From: Haloechinothrix alba
GTDB lineage: Bacteria; Actinomycetota; Actinomycetes; Mycobacteriales; Pseudonocardiaceae
Length of the DNA stretch: 64,000 nucleotides
Assembly: GCF_900188115.1 (NCBI RefSeq)
Contig: NZ_FZNW01000004.1
Location: 1-64,000 of the forward strand
Reading direction: 5' to 3'
A program made the translations under genes and the position numbers. This document shows, in pieces, positions 56,018-64,000 of this stretch. The notes below the pieces were generated by a model. It made no database searches and was not told the origin of the DNA. It worked only from the letters and a program-made list of their open reading frames with translations. Position 1 is the stretch's first letter. Each line of letters starts with the position of its first letter.

Positions 56018-57607
56018 GTGGTTGCCAGGCTGCGCGTTCTTCTCGTCGCGGCAACGCTTCCCCTGGTTGCCGGTTACGTTGCGGTGGCAGCGGTGCTCGC
56101 CGGGATCGCGGCGACGGCCGCGCAGGCGGACGCCTCCGTGCCAGGGGTGCTGCGCGCGGCGGGGCCCGGATGGCTGGCCGTGTACCAGGTCCCGGTCTCC
56201 ATCGACGGTCACGAGCTCGGCGTCCTGCCGCTGGCGGCGACTGCGGCGATCTTCGCGCTCGTGGCCAAGGTGGCGCACGGTGCCGTCGGGCGGTTGGGGG
56301 CGACGGATCCGCCGTACCCGCTCATGGTCATCGCGGTGATCTCCACCGCGCACGGCCTGGCAGGGGGCGGGCTCGGGTTGCTGGTCCGCCCGGAGTCGGT
56401 GACCGTGGAGACGGGTGCCGCGGTCGTGGTCCCCGCGTTGCTCGCCGGACTCGCCGCGACGGTGGGTGCCGCGCGGCGGGTCGACCCGCGTGACCATGTC
56501 CGGGCCCACATCGATGAGGCGGCTGTGCGCGGATTGCGTGCCGGGCTGCTCGGTATCGCCGGACTGGTGGCTGCCGGCATGCTGGTCCTGCTGGTCTCGG
56601 CCGCGTTGTCGGTGGGAACCGCGCGGGACACGTTCGCCGAGTACGCTCCAGGGGCGGGTAGTGGGCTCGGCATGCTGCTGCTGTCCGCCGTCTACCTGCC
56701 CAATGCCGCGCTGTCCGGGCTGGCCTTCGTGACCGGACCGGGATTCTCGATCGGCCCGGTATCGGTGAGCCCGTTCGGGCTCACCGGGGGCGCGCTACCC
56801 GGGATGCCGCTGTTGGCCGCCGTTCCGGAACAGTACGCAGCGTGGTGGCCCGCGCTGCTCGCGCTCCCGGCCTGCGCGGGGGTTCTCGTCGGATGGGTGC
56901 TGCGCCGCTCGGACCCGCAGCCGGTGGTTCGGCTGCGCAGCGTGACCGTCGCCGGTGTGTGTACCGCCTTCGGCTGTCTCGTGTTGACCTCGATGGCCGG
57001 TGGTCAGCTCGGTGATGGCGGCATCGGTGCCATGGAGATCCCTGCCGCCCTGGTCTCGCTCGCCGCGTTCGGGTGGATCGCCGTTCCCGCGGGGGTCGTC
57101 AGCTGGCTCGCGGGCCCGCGAGCGGTCGCTGCCGCAGGACCAAGCGTGCCGGCTACCGCCGAGGCGGGTGTGGAGGACAGCGAGGAGGATGCCGCTGCCG
57201 GGGACGACGCTGCCGGGGACGACGACGGTGCGGATGACACCGCGGAGGACGGCGAGGGCGCGGACGATGTCGAGGAGGTCGACGGGGCAGGCGAGCCCGA
57301 CGGCGCGGAGCAGCCCGCCGCGCCTGCCGACCCCGCAGAGGAGCAGGGGGTCGGCGACGAGGACTGCGACGGTGGGCATCGGGATCCCGAGGCCCCCGGG
57401 GAAGACGCCGGGGAAGACCGCAGTCACGACCCCGAGCAGAGCGCAGGGGAGCAGGGGGACACCGATGCAGGCGGATCCGTCCCCGCTGCGGACGGCGCGG
57501 ACACCGAGGACGGCGCGGAGACCGCAGCAGGCGAGGACAGCGGCGCGAGTGTCGCTGACGTGGGCGAGCGCACCGCGGATGCCGCTGAGCGGACCTCTGG
57601 CGGGTGA
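56018..57607 (+). CDS. DUF6350 multi-pass membrane protein
   Basis: A 529-residue membrane protein with about ten hydrophobic helices in the first 370 residues (for example LLVAATLPLVAGYVAVAAVL and LLGIAGLVAAGMLVLLVSAA), at the Rv0955 position. The last 150 residues are strongly acidic and disordered (for example EEDAAAGDDAAGDDDGADD). Function unknown. It starts with GTG at 56018 and is followed by purN. Confidence 0.83.
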   Translation: MVARLRVLLVAATLPLVAGYVAVAAVLAGIAATAAQADASVPGVLRAAGPGWLAVYQVPVSIDGHELGVLPLAATAAIFALVAKVAHGAVGRLGATDPPYPLMVIAVISTAHGLAGGGLGLLVRPESVTVETGAAVVVPALLAGLAATVGAARRVDPRDHVRAHIDEAAVRGLRAGLLGIAGLVAAGMLVLLVSAALSVGTARDTFAEYAPGAGSGLGMLLLSAVYLPNAALSGLAFVTGPGFSIGPVSVSPFGLTGGALPGMPLLAAVPEQYAAWWPALLALPACAGVLVGWVLRRSDPQPVVRLRSVTVAGVCTAFGCLVLTSMAGGQLGDGGIGAMEIPAALVSLAAFGWIAVPAGVVSWLAGPRAVAAAGPSVPATAEAGVEDSEEDAAAGDDAAGDDDGADDTAEDGEGADDVEEVDGAGEPDGAEQPAAPADPAEEQGVGDEDCDGGHRDPEAPGEDAGEDRSHDPEQSAGEQGDTDAGGSVPAADGADTEDGAETAAGEDSGASVADVGERTADAAERTSGG

Positions 57608-57631
57608 TGCCCTGGCTCGGGTGCATCCCAG

Positions 57632-57674
57632 ATCACCCCATGATGTCCCTCGCGCGGGGCGGCTGTGGGGTGAT
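57632..57674 (+). terminator. weak hairpin between DUF6350 gene and purN
   Basis: ATCACCCCA (57632-57640) pairs with TGGGGTGAT (57666-57674). The loop is 25 bases and there is no T-run, so it is only a weak terminator or leader candidate. Confidence 0.4.
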
Positions 57675-57742
57675 GTCTAGGGTTGGCTGTGCCATCCGTT
57701 CGATCCCGCGCGTAGCCGCGCGAGTCCAGGCAAGGAGCGGCG

Positions 57743-58420
57743 TTGCAACGTCCGTGGCGAGTACCGGCCGGCACCGGGCCGGCAGAGGTGCAGCACGATG
57801 CGCCGGAAGAGGGATCCGTCGCCAGGCTCGTCGTGCTCGCCTCGGGATCGGGGACGCTGCTGCAGGCACTGCTGGAGTCCACCAGGGAAGCCGGGTTCCC
57901 GGCGCGGGTGGTCGCTGTCGGCGCCGACCGCGACGGCATCGCGGCACTGCAGCGCGCCGCGGACGCCGAGGTGGATCACTTCGTCGTGCGGCTGGCCGAT
58001 CATGGCGATCGTGCCGCGTGGGATCGCGCGCTGACCGAGGCGGTGGCCGCGTACGAGCCGGATTTCGTCGTCTCGGCGGGCTTCTTGAAGATCCTCGGCC
58101 CGGAGTTTCTCGCTCGTTTCCCGTCCCGTGTGATCAACACACATCCGGCGTTGCTCCCGGCCTTTCCCGGGATGCACGCTGTCTCGGATGCGTTGGCGGC
58201 TGGGGTGAAGGTCACCGGATCCACCGTGCATTTCGCCGATGCCGGGGTGGATACCGGACCGATCATCGCCCAGGAACCGGTCACGATCGAACCGGAGGAC
58301 GATGAAGCGAGCCTGCACGAACGTATCAAGGCTGTTGAGCGAAGGCTGCTCGTCGACGTGGTGGCGAAGCTGGCTCACTACCGCTATACGGTGACTGGAC
58401 GGAAGGTGAGTTTCTGGTGA
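57743..58420 (+). CDS. purN: phosphoribosylglycinamide formyltransferase
   Basis: Transfers a formyl group from N10-formyl-THF to GAR in purine synthesis. The 225-residue protein has [13 protein letters not shown], the catalytic [10 protein letters not shown] (Asn-His) and the Asp in GVDTGPII. The TTG at 57743 follows AAGGAG by five bases, and the first 25 residues precede the family core. Its stop overlaps the purH GTG by four bases, so they are coupled. Confidence 0.95.
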   Translation: MQRPWRVPAGTGPAEVQHDAPEEGSVARLVVLASGSGTLLQALLESTREAGFPARVVAVGADRDGIAALQRAADAEVDHFVVRLADHGDRAAWDRALTEAVAAYEPDFVVSAGFLKILGPEFLARFPSRVINTHPALLPAFPGMHAVSDALAAGVKVTGSTVHFADAGVDTGPIIAQEPVTIEPEDDEASLHERIKAVERRLLVDVVAKLAHYRYTVTGRKVSFW

Positions 58421-59973
58421 GTGCATCGGATCAAGCTGTGGTGCGACGCGCCTTGCTCGGGGTGTCGGACAAGTCCGGCCTCGCAGAGCTCGCGTCCGGG
58501 TTGCACGCCGCCGGTGTCGAGATCGTCTCGACGGGCGGCACCGCCCGTGTCATCCGCGACGCCGGCGTGCCGGTGACTCCGGTCGAGGAGGTCACAGGGT
58601 TTCCCGAATCGCTGGATGGCCGGGTGAAGACGCTGCATCCCGGTGTGCACGCAGGGTTGCTCGCCGATGTGCGCAAGCAGGAGCACCGCCGGCAGCTGGA
58701 GGAGCTGGATATCGCGCCGTTCGACCTGCTCGTGGTGAACCTGTACCCGTTCGCGGACACGGTCGCCTCCGGGGCGAGCGGAGAGGACTGCGTCGAGCAG
58801 ATCGACATCGGCGGGCCGGCCATGGTGCGGGCCGCTGCGAAGAACCACCCCTCGGTCGCTGTGGTCGTCGACCCGCAGCAGTACGAGTGGGCGCTCGGGC
58901 GGGTGTCGGCAGGAGGGTTCACCCTCGCCGAACGCAAGCGGCTCGCGGGGCAGGCGTTCGCCCACACGGCGGGCTACGATCTCGCGGTCGCCTCGTGGTT
59001 CGCCGACACCTATGCCCCCGACGACCAGGCGCGGGCCCCGGAATTCCTGGGCAGCGCGTGGCGGCGCTCGGCCGTTCTGCGCTACGGGGAGAACCCGCAC
59101 CAGCACGCTGCGCTCTACACCTCGGGATCGGGCGGGCTCGCGAACGCCGAGCAGCTGCACGGCAAGGAGATGTCCTACAACAACTACGTGGACGCCGACG
59201 CGGCCGTACGCGCCGCACACGACCACAACGACCCCGCCGTGGCGATCATCAAGCATGCCAACCCGTGCGGGTTGGCGACCGGTTCGGACGTCGCCGAGGC
59301 TCACCGCAAGGCGCACGCCTGTGACCCGGTCAGCGCGTTCGGCGGCGTCATCGCGGCCAACGGCTCCGTCGGGCTGGATGCGGCGGAGCAGATCGCCGAG
59401 GTGTTCACCGAGGTGGTCGTGGCTCCCGACTACACGGAGGACGCACTCGACGTGCTGCGGCGCAAGAAGAACGTCCGCATACTGCGCTGCGCCGCTCCGG
59501 AGCGCGGTGGTCGCGAGCTGCGGCCGATCACCGGCGGCGCGCTCATGCAGGCGGCGGATGCTCTGGATGCCGATGGCGACGACCCCGCGAGCTGGACGCT
59601 GGCCACGGGCGCGGCCGCCGACGCGGCGACGCTGGCCGATCTGGCCTTCGCCTGGCGTGCCGTGCGCGCGGTGAAGTCGAACGCGATCCTGCTCGCGGAC
59701 GACCGTGCCTCCGTGGGTGTCGGTATGGGGCAGGTCAACCGGGTGGACTCGGCACATCTCGCTGTGCAGCGGGCAGGCGACCGCGCGCGCGGCTCGGTCG
59801 CCGCGTCGGATGCGTTCTTCCCGTTCCCCGACGGGTTGCAGGTGCTGCTCGACGCCGGGGTACGCGCGGTCGTGCAGCCGGGTGGTTCGGTGCGCGACGC
59901 CGAGGTGATCGCGGCTGCCGAGGCCGCGGGCGTAACGCTCTACCTCACCGGAACCCGCCACTTCGCGCACTGA
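58417..59973 (+). CDS. purH: bifunctional AICAR formyltransferase/IMP cyclohydrolase
   Basis: Carries the last two steps of IMP synthesis. The 518-residue protein has an N-terminal MGS-like cyclohydrolase ([33 protein letters not shown]) and a C-terminal transformylase with [10 protein letters not shown] and [11 protein letters not shown]. Its end [12 protein letters not shown] is the family terminus. The GTG overlaps the purN stop. It supplies IMP for the guaB/guaA enzymes elsewhere in the window. Confidence 0.97.
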   Translation: MSASDQAVVRRALLGVSDKSGLAELASGLHAAGVEIVSTGGTARVIRDAGVPVTPVEEVTGFPESLDGRVKTLHPGVHAGLLADVRKQEHRRQLEELDIAPFDLLVVNLYPFADTVASGASGEDCVEQIDIGGPAMVRAAAKNHPSVAVVVDPQQYEWALGRVSAGGFTLAERKRLAGQAFAHTAGYDLAVASWFADTYAPDDQARAPEFLGSAWRRSAVLRYGENPHQHAALYTSGSGGLANAEQLHGKEMSYNNYVDADAAVRAAHDHNDPAVAIIKHANPCGLATGSDVAEAHRKAHACDPVSAFGGVIAANGSVGLDAAEQIAEVFTEVVVAPDYTEDALDVLRRKKNVRILRCAAPERGGRELRPITGGALMQAADALDADGDDPASWTLATGAAADAATLADLAFAWRAVRAVKSNAILLADDRASVGVGMGQVNRVDSAHLAVQRAGDRARGSVAASDAFFPFPDGLQVLLDAGVRAVVQPGGSVRDAEVIAAAEAAGVTLYLTGTRHFAH

Positions 59974-59996
59974 TCTCACCCCACCCCCTCCAGGTA

Positions 59997-60128
59997 GGAG
60001 CCGAAGGTGACATCGGGCTCCATAGAAGGAGCCGCGGCCACCTTGGGCTCCTACCACCTCGCGCCAGCGGGAAGGAGCCCGAGGTGACCTCGGTTCCCTA
60101 GAAGGAGCCCGATGTCACCTTCGGCTCC
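59997..60128. repeat. four palindromic units after purH
   Basis: Four related units of 24-25 bases: 59997-60021, 60028-60051, 60074-60097 and 60104-60128. Each starts GGAGCC and ends GGCTCC or GGTTCC, with an inner AAGGTGACATCG-like variable part. The first and last are perfect reverse complements over 25 bases, and TAGAAGGAGCC joins units 1-2 and 3-4. It probably acts as a strong terminator or transcript-end structure. Confidence 0.75.
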
Positions 60129-60185
60129 CTCCTCGCGCGTTCAGTCGGCTTGACAGCACCGGGGCGATGAGGTTGACTATCGGTG

Positions 60186-60201
60186 TCGAACACCAGTTCG
60201 A
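60186..60201. promoter_or_regulatory. LexA (SOS) box upstream of imuA'
   Basis: TCGAAC-ACCA-GTTCGA, a perfect 6-4-6 palindrome 76 bases before the imuA' start. It predicts LexA repression of the mutasome operon, as known for mycobacterial imuA'-imuB and dnaE2. Confidence 0.9.
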
Positions 60202-60277
60202 TACCTGTTGATCAGGTGGTGTACGAGAGCTCGCCAAGGTGTGCTGCCTTCGGTGTGGTTGAGCGGAGGTGGTGATC

Positions 60278-61009
60278 GTGTCCGGCTCGGTTCGGTCCAC
60301 CGGGGCGGTCGCACGGCTCTCGTCGTTGCCAGGAGTGAGCACGGCCAGTGACATGGCCGCTGCCGCCGAGCGGGATTCGGTCACGGGACGGCTACTTCCC
60401 GTGCGTTCCGAGCTGTCCGCTGCGCTTCCTCTCGGGGGGTTGCGCAGAGGCAGCACGGTGTCGGTTCGAGGCTCGCGTGCTCTGCTGTTCGCGTTACTCG
60501 CCGAGGCCACGACACGGGGGTCGTGGGCGGCGATCGTGGGGATGCCCGATATCGGGGCGGTCGCGGCGGCAGAGCTCGGAGTGGATGTGCGCAGGCTGGC
60601 GGTGGTGCCCGCGCCGGGAACCGAGCTCCTGCCGGTGACAGCGGCCCTGCTGGACGGGCTCGACCTGGTCGTTCTCGGGGACGGTCTGCTGGCGCGGCAC
60701 GCACTGTCGCGCCAGCAGACCGAGAAGTTGACAGCGCGAGCGCGGCACAGGGGAGCCGTGCTGCTCGCCGCCGATGCCTTCCCGGGGGCGGAGCTGGAGC
60801 TGCACTGTACGCCGGGGCGCTGGTACGGCCTCGACGAGTCGGGTGGCTACGGGTACCTGCGGGAGCGTGCGGTCACCGTGCACGGTTCCGGTAGGGGAGC
60901 CGCGGCGAAGCCCGCCCGGGTGAGCGTGCTGCTTCCCGGCCCGTCCGGGGGAGTGGCCGCTCCCCACTCGAGTGGTACGGAAACGTCTCGGGCGCGAGAA
61001 GCGGGGTAG
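60278..61009 (+). CDS. imuA': ImuA'-type mutasome accessory protein
   Basis: About 243 residues of a RecA-like fold without a normal Walker A (GSRALLFALLAEATTRGSWA in its place). The GTG at 60278 is chosen because GGAGG lies eight bases upstream; two earlier in-frame GTGs at 60269 and 60272 are possible. It precedes imuB by four bases and lies behind a LexA box. In mycobacteria ImuA' recruits into the ImuB-DnaE2 translesion complex with RecA. Confidence 0.85.
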   Translation: MSGSVRSTGAVARLSSLPGVSTASDMAAAAERDSVTGRLLPVRSELSAALPLGGLRRGSTVSVRGSRALLFALLAEATTRGSWAAIVGMPDIGAVAAAELGVDVRRLAVVPAPGTELLPVTAALLDGLDLVVLGDGLLARHALSRQQTEKLTARARHRGAVLLAADAFPGAELELHCTPGRWYGLDESGGYGYLRERAVTVHGSGRGAAAKPARVSVLLPGPSGGVAAPHSSGTETSRAREAG

Positions 61010-61013
61010 CGGA

Positions 61014-62636
61014 GTGCCGTCTCACGTCGTATCCCGCGGCAGGGTGCTCGTGCTGTGGTGTCCTGACTGGCCGGTCACCGCGGCGGCCGCGGCTGCCGGC
61101 GTATCCCCGCATGTACCGGCCGCGGTGTTCGCGGGCAACCGCGTGGTCATCTGTTCGGCCGTGGCGCGGCGCTACGGTGTGCGCAAAGGGATGCTTCGCC
61201 GGGAAGCGCAATCCCGCTGCCCCGATGTCGCGGTACTCGCCTCCGACCCCGCGCGTGACGCCCGGCTGTTCGAGCCGGTGGTCGCCGCTGTCGAGGATCT
61301 CGTCCCCGGGGTTGACGTGGTACGCCCCGGGGTGGTCGCCGTTCCCGTGCGGGGAGCGGCCGCGTACTTCGGGGGCAGGAACTCACCGGATGCCGCGGAA
61401 CACGCGTTCAGCGAGCGGCTGGCCGAGCAGGTCTCGGCAACGGCGGGGGTGGAATGCCAGGTAGGCATCGCCGATGGCCTGTTCGCCGCCCTGCTCGCCG
61501 CACGTCGAGGGGTGCTCGTGCCCGAGGGGCGGGACGCGGAGTTCCTGGCGCCCCTCCCGGTCGCCGAGCTCGATCAGCAGGGCGAGGGCACGGCCGAGTT
61601 CGTCGACCTGTTGCGGCGCCTGGGGCTGCGCACGCTCGGCCAGCTCGCGGAGCTGACCGAGCGCACCGTCGCCACCCGGTTCGGACAAGAGGGAGTGCTC
61701 GCGCGCAGGCTCGCGCGCGGTGCGGCCGAACGCCCCCTGTCCCCGCGCAGGCCTGCCAGGGATCTCGCTGTCGAGCAGCACTGCGATCCGCCGCTCGAGC
61801 GGGTCCATACGGCGGCGTTCGTGGCCAGGACGTTGGCGGACCGGCTGCATGCCGGCCTGACCGCGCAGGACCTGGCCTGCACGCGGGTGGGTATCTATGC
61901 CCGTACCGAGGGAGGGGAGGAGCGCCACCGGGTCTGGCGCTCCGCGCGACCGGTGACCGCGCACGACGTGGCGGATCGTGTGCGCTGGCAGTTCGAGAGC
62001 TGGCTGCAGGCGGGCTCCGGGGCCCGCCCGACGGGCGGGGTGGTGCACCTGCGGCTGGTGCCGGAGGAGCTGGTGCACGGTGCCGCGCTGCAGCTTCACC
62101 TGTGGCACGGCGCGGGCGCTGCAGGCGAGATGGAGGACGACCCCGGTACGGAACGGGCGACCCGCGCCTTCACCAGGGTACAAGCCCTGCTCGGTCCGGA
62201 GGGCGTATGCACTCCCGTACTGACCGGCGGGCGGGGACCCGCCGAGCGGGTCGAGTTCGTGTCCTGGGGAAGCCCCCTCGACAGGGCCGGGGAGCAGGCA
62301 CCGTGGCCCGGCAGGCTCCCGGCGCCGTCGTCGACGGCGGTGCCGGCCCGCCCGGTACCGGCCGCCGTGTCGGACAAGGAGCGCAGAGCGGTGAGCCTCA
62401 CCGCGCGGGGCGCGCTCACCTCTCGGCCACACTCCGTGGCCGTCGAGGGAGGGGCAGCCAGGAACATCACCGGCTGGGCAGGGCCGTGGCCGGTGGACGA
62501 GCGGTGGTGGGACAGCGCGGCGGAGGGGCAGCGCGCCAGGATCCAGGTGGTGACCGCGGGCGACGGGCCGGCCATGCTCCTGCTGCTGCGCGAGCATGGA
62601 AAGCCACAGTGGATAGTTGAGGGAGTGTACGACTAG
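61014..62636 (+). CDS. imuB: ImuB, inactive Y-family polymerase-like mutasome scaffold
   Basis: A 540-residue Y-family-related protein. The palm region (VLVLWCPDWPVTAAA, then AVARRYGVRKGMLRREAQSR) has no catalytic Asp/Glu pair, as is typical of ImuB, which links DnaE2 to the beta clamp instead of synthesising DNA. A helix-hairpin-helix region (RRLGLRTLGQLAELTERTVA) and a little-finger-like domain follow. Its stop overlaps the dnaE2 start (TAGTG). Confidence 0.9.
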   Translation: MPSHVVSRGRVLVLWCPDWPVTAAAAAAGVSPHVPAAVFAGNRVVICSAVARRYGVRKGMLRREAQSRCPDVAVLASDPARDARLFEPVVAAVEDLVPGVDVVRPGVVAVPVRGAAAYFGGRNSPDAAEHAFSERLAEQVSATAGVECQVGIADGLFAALLAARRGVLVPEGRDAEFLAPLPVAELDQQGEGTAEFVDLLRRLGLRTLGQLAELTERTVATRFGQEGVLARRLARGAAERPLSPRRPARDLAVEQHCDPPLERVHTAAFVARTLADRLHAGLTAQDLACTRVGIYARTEGGEERHRVWRSARPVTAHDVADRVRWQFESWLQAGSGARPTGGVVHLRLVPEELVHGAALQLHLWHGAGAAGEMEDDPGTERATRAFTRVQALLGPEGVCTPVLTGGRGPAERVEFVSWGSPLDRAGEQAPWPGRLPAPSSTAVPARPVPAAVSDKERRAVSLTARGALTSRPHSVAVEGGAARNITGWAGPWPVDERWWDSAAEGQRARIQVVTAGDGPAMLLLLREHGKPQWIVEGVYD

Positions 62637-64000
62637 TGGGCTGGTACAACCCGCCGATGCGATGGTCCGAATTGGAACGAACCCTGTCCGGTCGCCCGCG
62701 GCGCGCGGACGACCAGGGCGACGGTTCGGACAGTCCGGCGTGGACACGACGCCGTGAGGGCTATCTCAGGCCGGACGACCTCCGCTCGCTACGCGAGGAC
62801 GACCACACAGGGGCCGGTACCCGCGTGCCCTACGCTGAGCTGCACTGCCACTCCAACTTCAGCTTCCTCGACGGGGCCAGTCACCCGGAGGAACTGGTCG
62901 AGGAGGCCTCCCGCCTCGGGCTGGATGCCGTGGCGCTGACCGACCACGACGGGATGTACGGGGTGATGCGCTTCTCCCAGGCAGCGCACGAGCTCGGCGT
63001 GCGTACGGTCTTCGGCACGGAGCTCAGCATCGGCCTGTCGCAACCGCAGAACGGTGTCGCCGATCCGGAGGGCGAGCACCTGCTGTTGCTGGCGCGCAAC
63101 CCGCGCGGCTACAGCGACCTGTGCAGGGTGCTGACGGAAGGACAGCTCGGCACGGGTGAGGAGGACGGTGACGATCGCGGTGGGGTGCGGGGCACCGCGG
63201 AGAAGGGCAAGCCGGTCTACCGGCTCACCGATGTCGCCGAGCAGGTGGCCGGGAACTGCGTCGTGCTCACCGGCTGCCGGAAGGGGGCTGTGCGTACGGC
63301 GTTGGGCACCGGGCAGTCCGGCCACGAGTACCGGGCCGCCGCCGACAGGTTGCGGGAGCTCGGTGAGCTGTTCGGCTGGGACAACGTTCTCGTCGAGCTC
63401 TTCGACCACGGCATGCCTGCCGACAGCGCGCGCAACGACGTCCTGGCCACGCTGGCTGCGGAGTTCGGGCTGCCGACGGTGGCGACGGGCGTCGCGCACT
63501 ACGCTGCGCCCGAGCGGGGCAGGTTGGCCGCCGCGCTGGCCGCTGTCCGGGCGCGGCGCAGCCTGGACGAGATGGACGGCTGGCTGCCTCCGGCACACGG
63601 CGCGCACATGCGGTCCGGAGCCGAGATGGCCGAGCGGTTCGCCCGGTATCCCGGCGCGGTCGGCCGGGCCGCCCTGCTGGGTGTGGAGTGCTCCTTCGAC
63701 CTCACCCTGATCGCCCCCGAACTGCCGCCCTTCGACGTGCCGCCAGGGCACACCGAGGCCAGCTACCTGCGCCAGATGACCTACTACGGGGCGCTCGAAC
63801 GGTACGGCAACCGCGAGTCCTGCCCGGATGCCTACCGCCAGCTCGAGCGGGAGCTGGCGGTCATCACCGAGCTGGGCTTTCCCGGATACTTCTTGATCGT
63901 CGCCGACATCGTCCGGTTCTGCAGGGAGAACGACATCCTGTGCCAGGGACGCGGATCGGCGGCGAACTCGGCCGTGTGTTTCGCGCTGGGGGTGACCAAC
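62636..64000 (+). CDS. dnaE2: error-prone DNA polymerase III alpha subunit DnaE2 (5' part)
   Basis: The first 455 codons, cut by the window edge. After a short N-terminus comes the PHP domain (AELHCHSNFSFLDGASHPEE and LTDHDGMYGVMRF), a linker and the start of the polymerase palm (AVITELGFPGYFLIVADIV, QGRGSAANSAVCF). The polymerase active-site Asps lie beyond the edge. The GTG overlaps the imuB stop by one base, so imuA'-imuB-dnaE2 are one SOS operon. Its role is mutagenic translesion synthesis. Confidence 0.94.
   Translation, partial: MGWYNPPMRWSELERTLSGRPRRADDQGDGSDSPAWTRRREGYLRPDDLRSLREDDHTGAGTRVPYAELHCHSNFSFLDGASHPEELVEEASRLGLDAVALTDHDGMYGVMRFSQAAHELGVRTVFGTELSIGLSQPQNGVADPEGEHLLLLARNPRGYSDLCRVLTEGQLGTGEEDGDDRGGVRGTAEKGKPVYRLTDVAEQVAGNCVVLTGCRKGAVRTALGTGQSGHEYRAAADRLRELGELFGWDNVLVELFDHGMPADSARNDVLATLAAEFGLPTVATGVAHYAAPERGRLAAALAAVRARRSLDEMDGWLPPAHGAHMRSGAEMAERFARYPGAVGRAALLGVECSFDLTLIAPELPPFDVPPGHTEASYLRQMTYYGALERYGNRESCPDAYRQLERELAVITELGFPGYFLIVADIVRFCRENDILCQGRGSAANSAVCFALGVTN

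Larger units (their letters stand above)
59974..60277 (+). other. purH downstream / imuA' upstream region
   Basis: A 304-base region holding a four-unit palindromic repeat (59997-60128) and a LexA box (60186-60201). The remainder has no recognised gene. Confidence 0.65.

Noticed and set aside
59997-60128. CRISPR-like short repeats after purH
   Set aside because: The units are degenerate, palindromic, only four, and separated by 6-22 bases; there are no spacers of constant length and no cas genes.

Overview
The window is about 70% G+C and every recognisable gene is actinobacterial. Gene order follows mycobacterial chromosomes closely: glmS - nnr - alr - tsaE/tsaB/rimI/tsaD - groES/groEL1 - whiB3 - sigD/rsdA - DUF5319 - guaB - guaB3 - GMC oxidoreductase ... 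guaA, then chorismate mutase - pcrA - M23 peptidase - sucCD - DUF5336 - DUF6350 - purN - purH, then imuA'-imuB-dnaE2. A bldM orthologue and extra genes inserted in these blocks point to a filamentous, probably sporulating, relative such as a member of the Pseudonocardiaceae (inference from gene content; no rRNA or tRNA gene is seen).

0-9.5 kb: an alpha/beta hydrolase, a secreted calcineurin-like phosphoesterase, glmS, the bifunctional NAD(P)HX repair enzyme, alanine racemase, another alpha/beta hydrolase and tsaE, the last five tightly packed. 9.5-15 kb: a catabolic-looking block (aldehyde dehydrogenase, SDR, PucR-type regulator, MatB-like acyl-CoA synthetase) interrupts the t6A genes. 15-19 kb: tsaB-rimI-tsaD, then a minus-strand DUF3048/M23 pair in which both genes carry a one-base frameshift. 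19-27 kb: groES-groEL1 behind a CIRCE operator, then a cluster of developmental regulators: WhiB3, a MerR-like protein, a TPR-like protein, BldM, sigma-D and its membrane anti-sigma factor.

27-36 kb: the guanine-nucleotide genes guaB, guaB3 and guaA, with a cholesterol-oxidase-like GMC protein and a catalytically degenerate aldehyde dehydrogenase between them. 36-39.5 kb: a PspC/LiaF-like envelope-stress module (membrane sensor, PspC-histidine kinase, response regulator). 39.7-47.3 kb: a DUF445 membrane protein with an Abi-alpha protein, then a minus-strand run of pseudokinase, active receptor Ser/Thr kinase and two single-pass membrane proteins with extracytoplasmic domains.

47.6-52 kb: chorismate mutase, pcrA, a small gene behind a perfect LexA box, and an M23 peptidase. 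52.6-60 kb: succinyl-CoA synthetase (with an abrupt change in codon choice along sucCD), two membrane proteins and purN-purH, closed by a four-unit palindromic repeat. 60.2-64 kb: the SOS mutasome operon imuA'-imuB-dnaE2 behind a second perfect LexA box, with dnaE2 cut by the window edge.

The most interesting items are the SOS-box small gene beside pcrA, a three-element mutually exclusive hairpin ahead of guaB, the kinase/pseudokinase pair, BldM lacking its phospho-acceptor Asp, and a dispersed 25-bp element in four copies within the first 10 kb.
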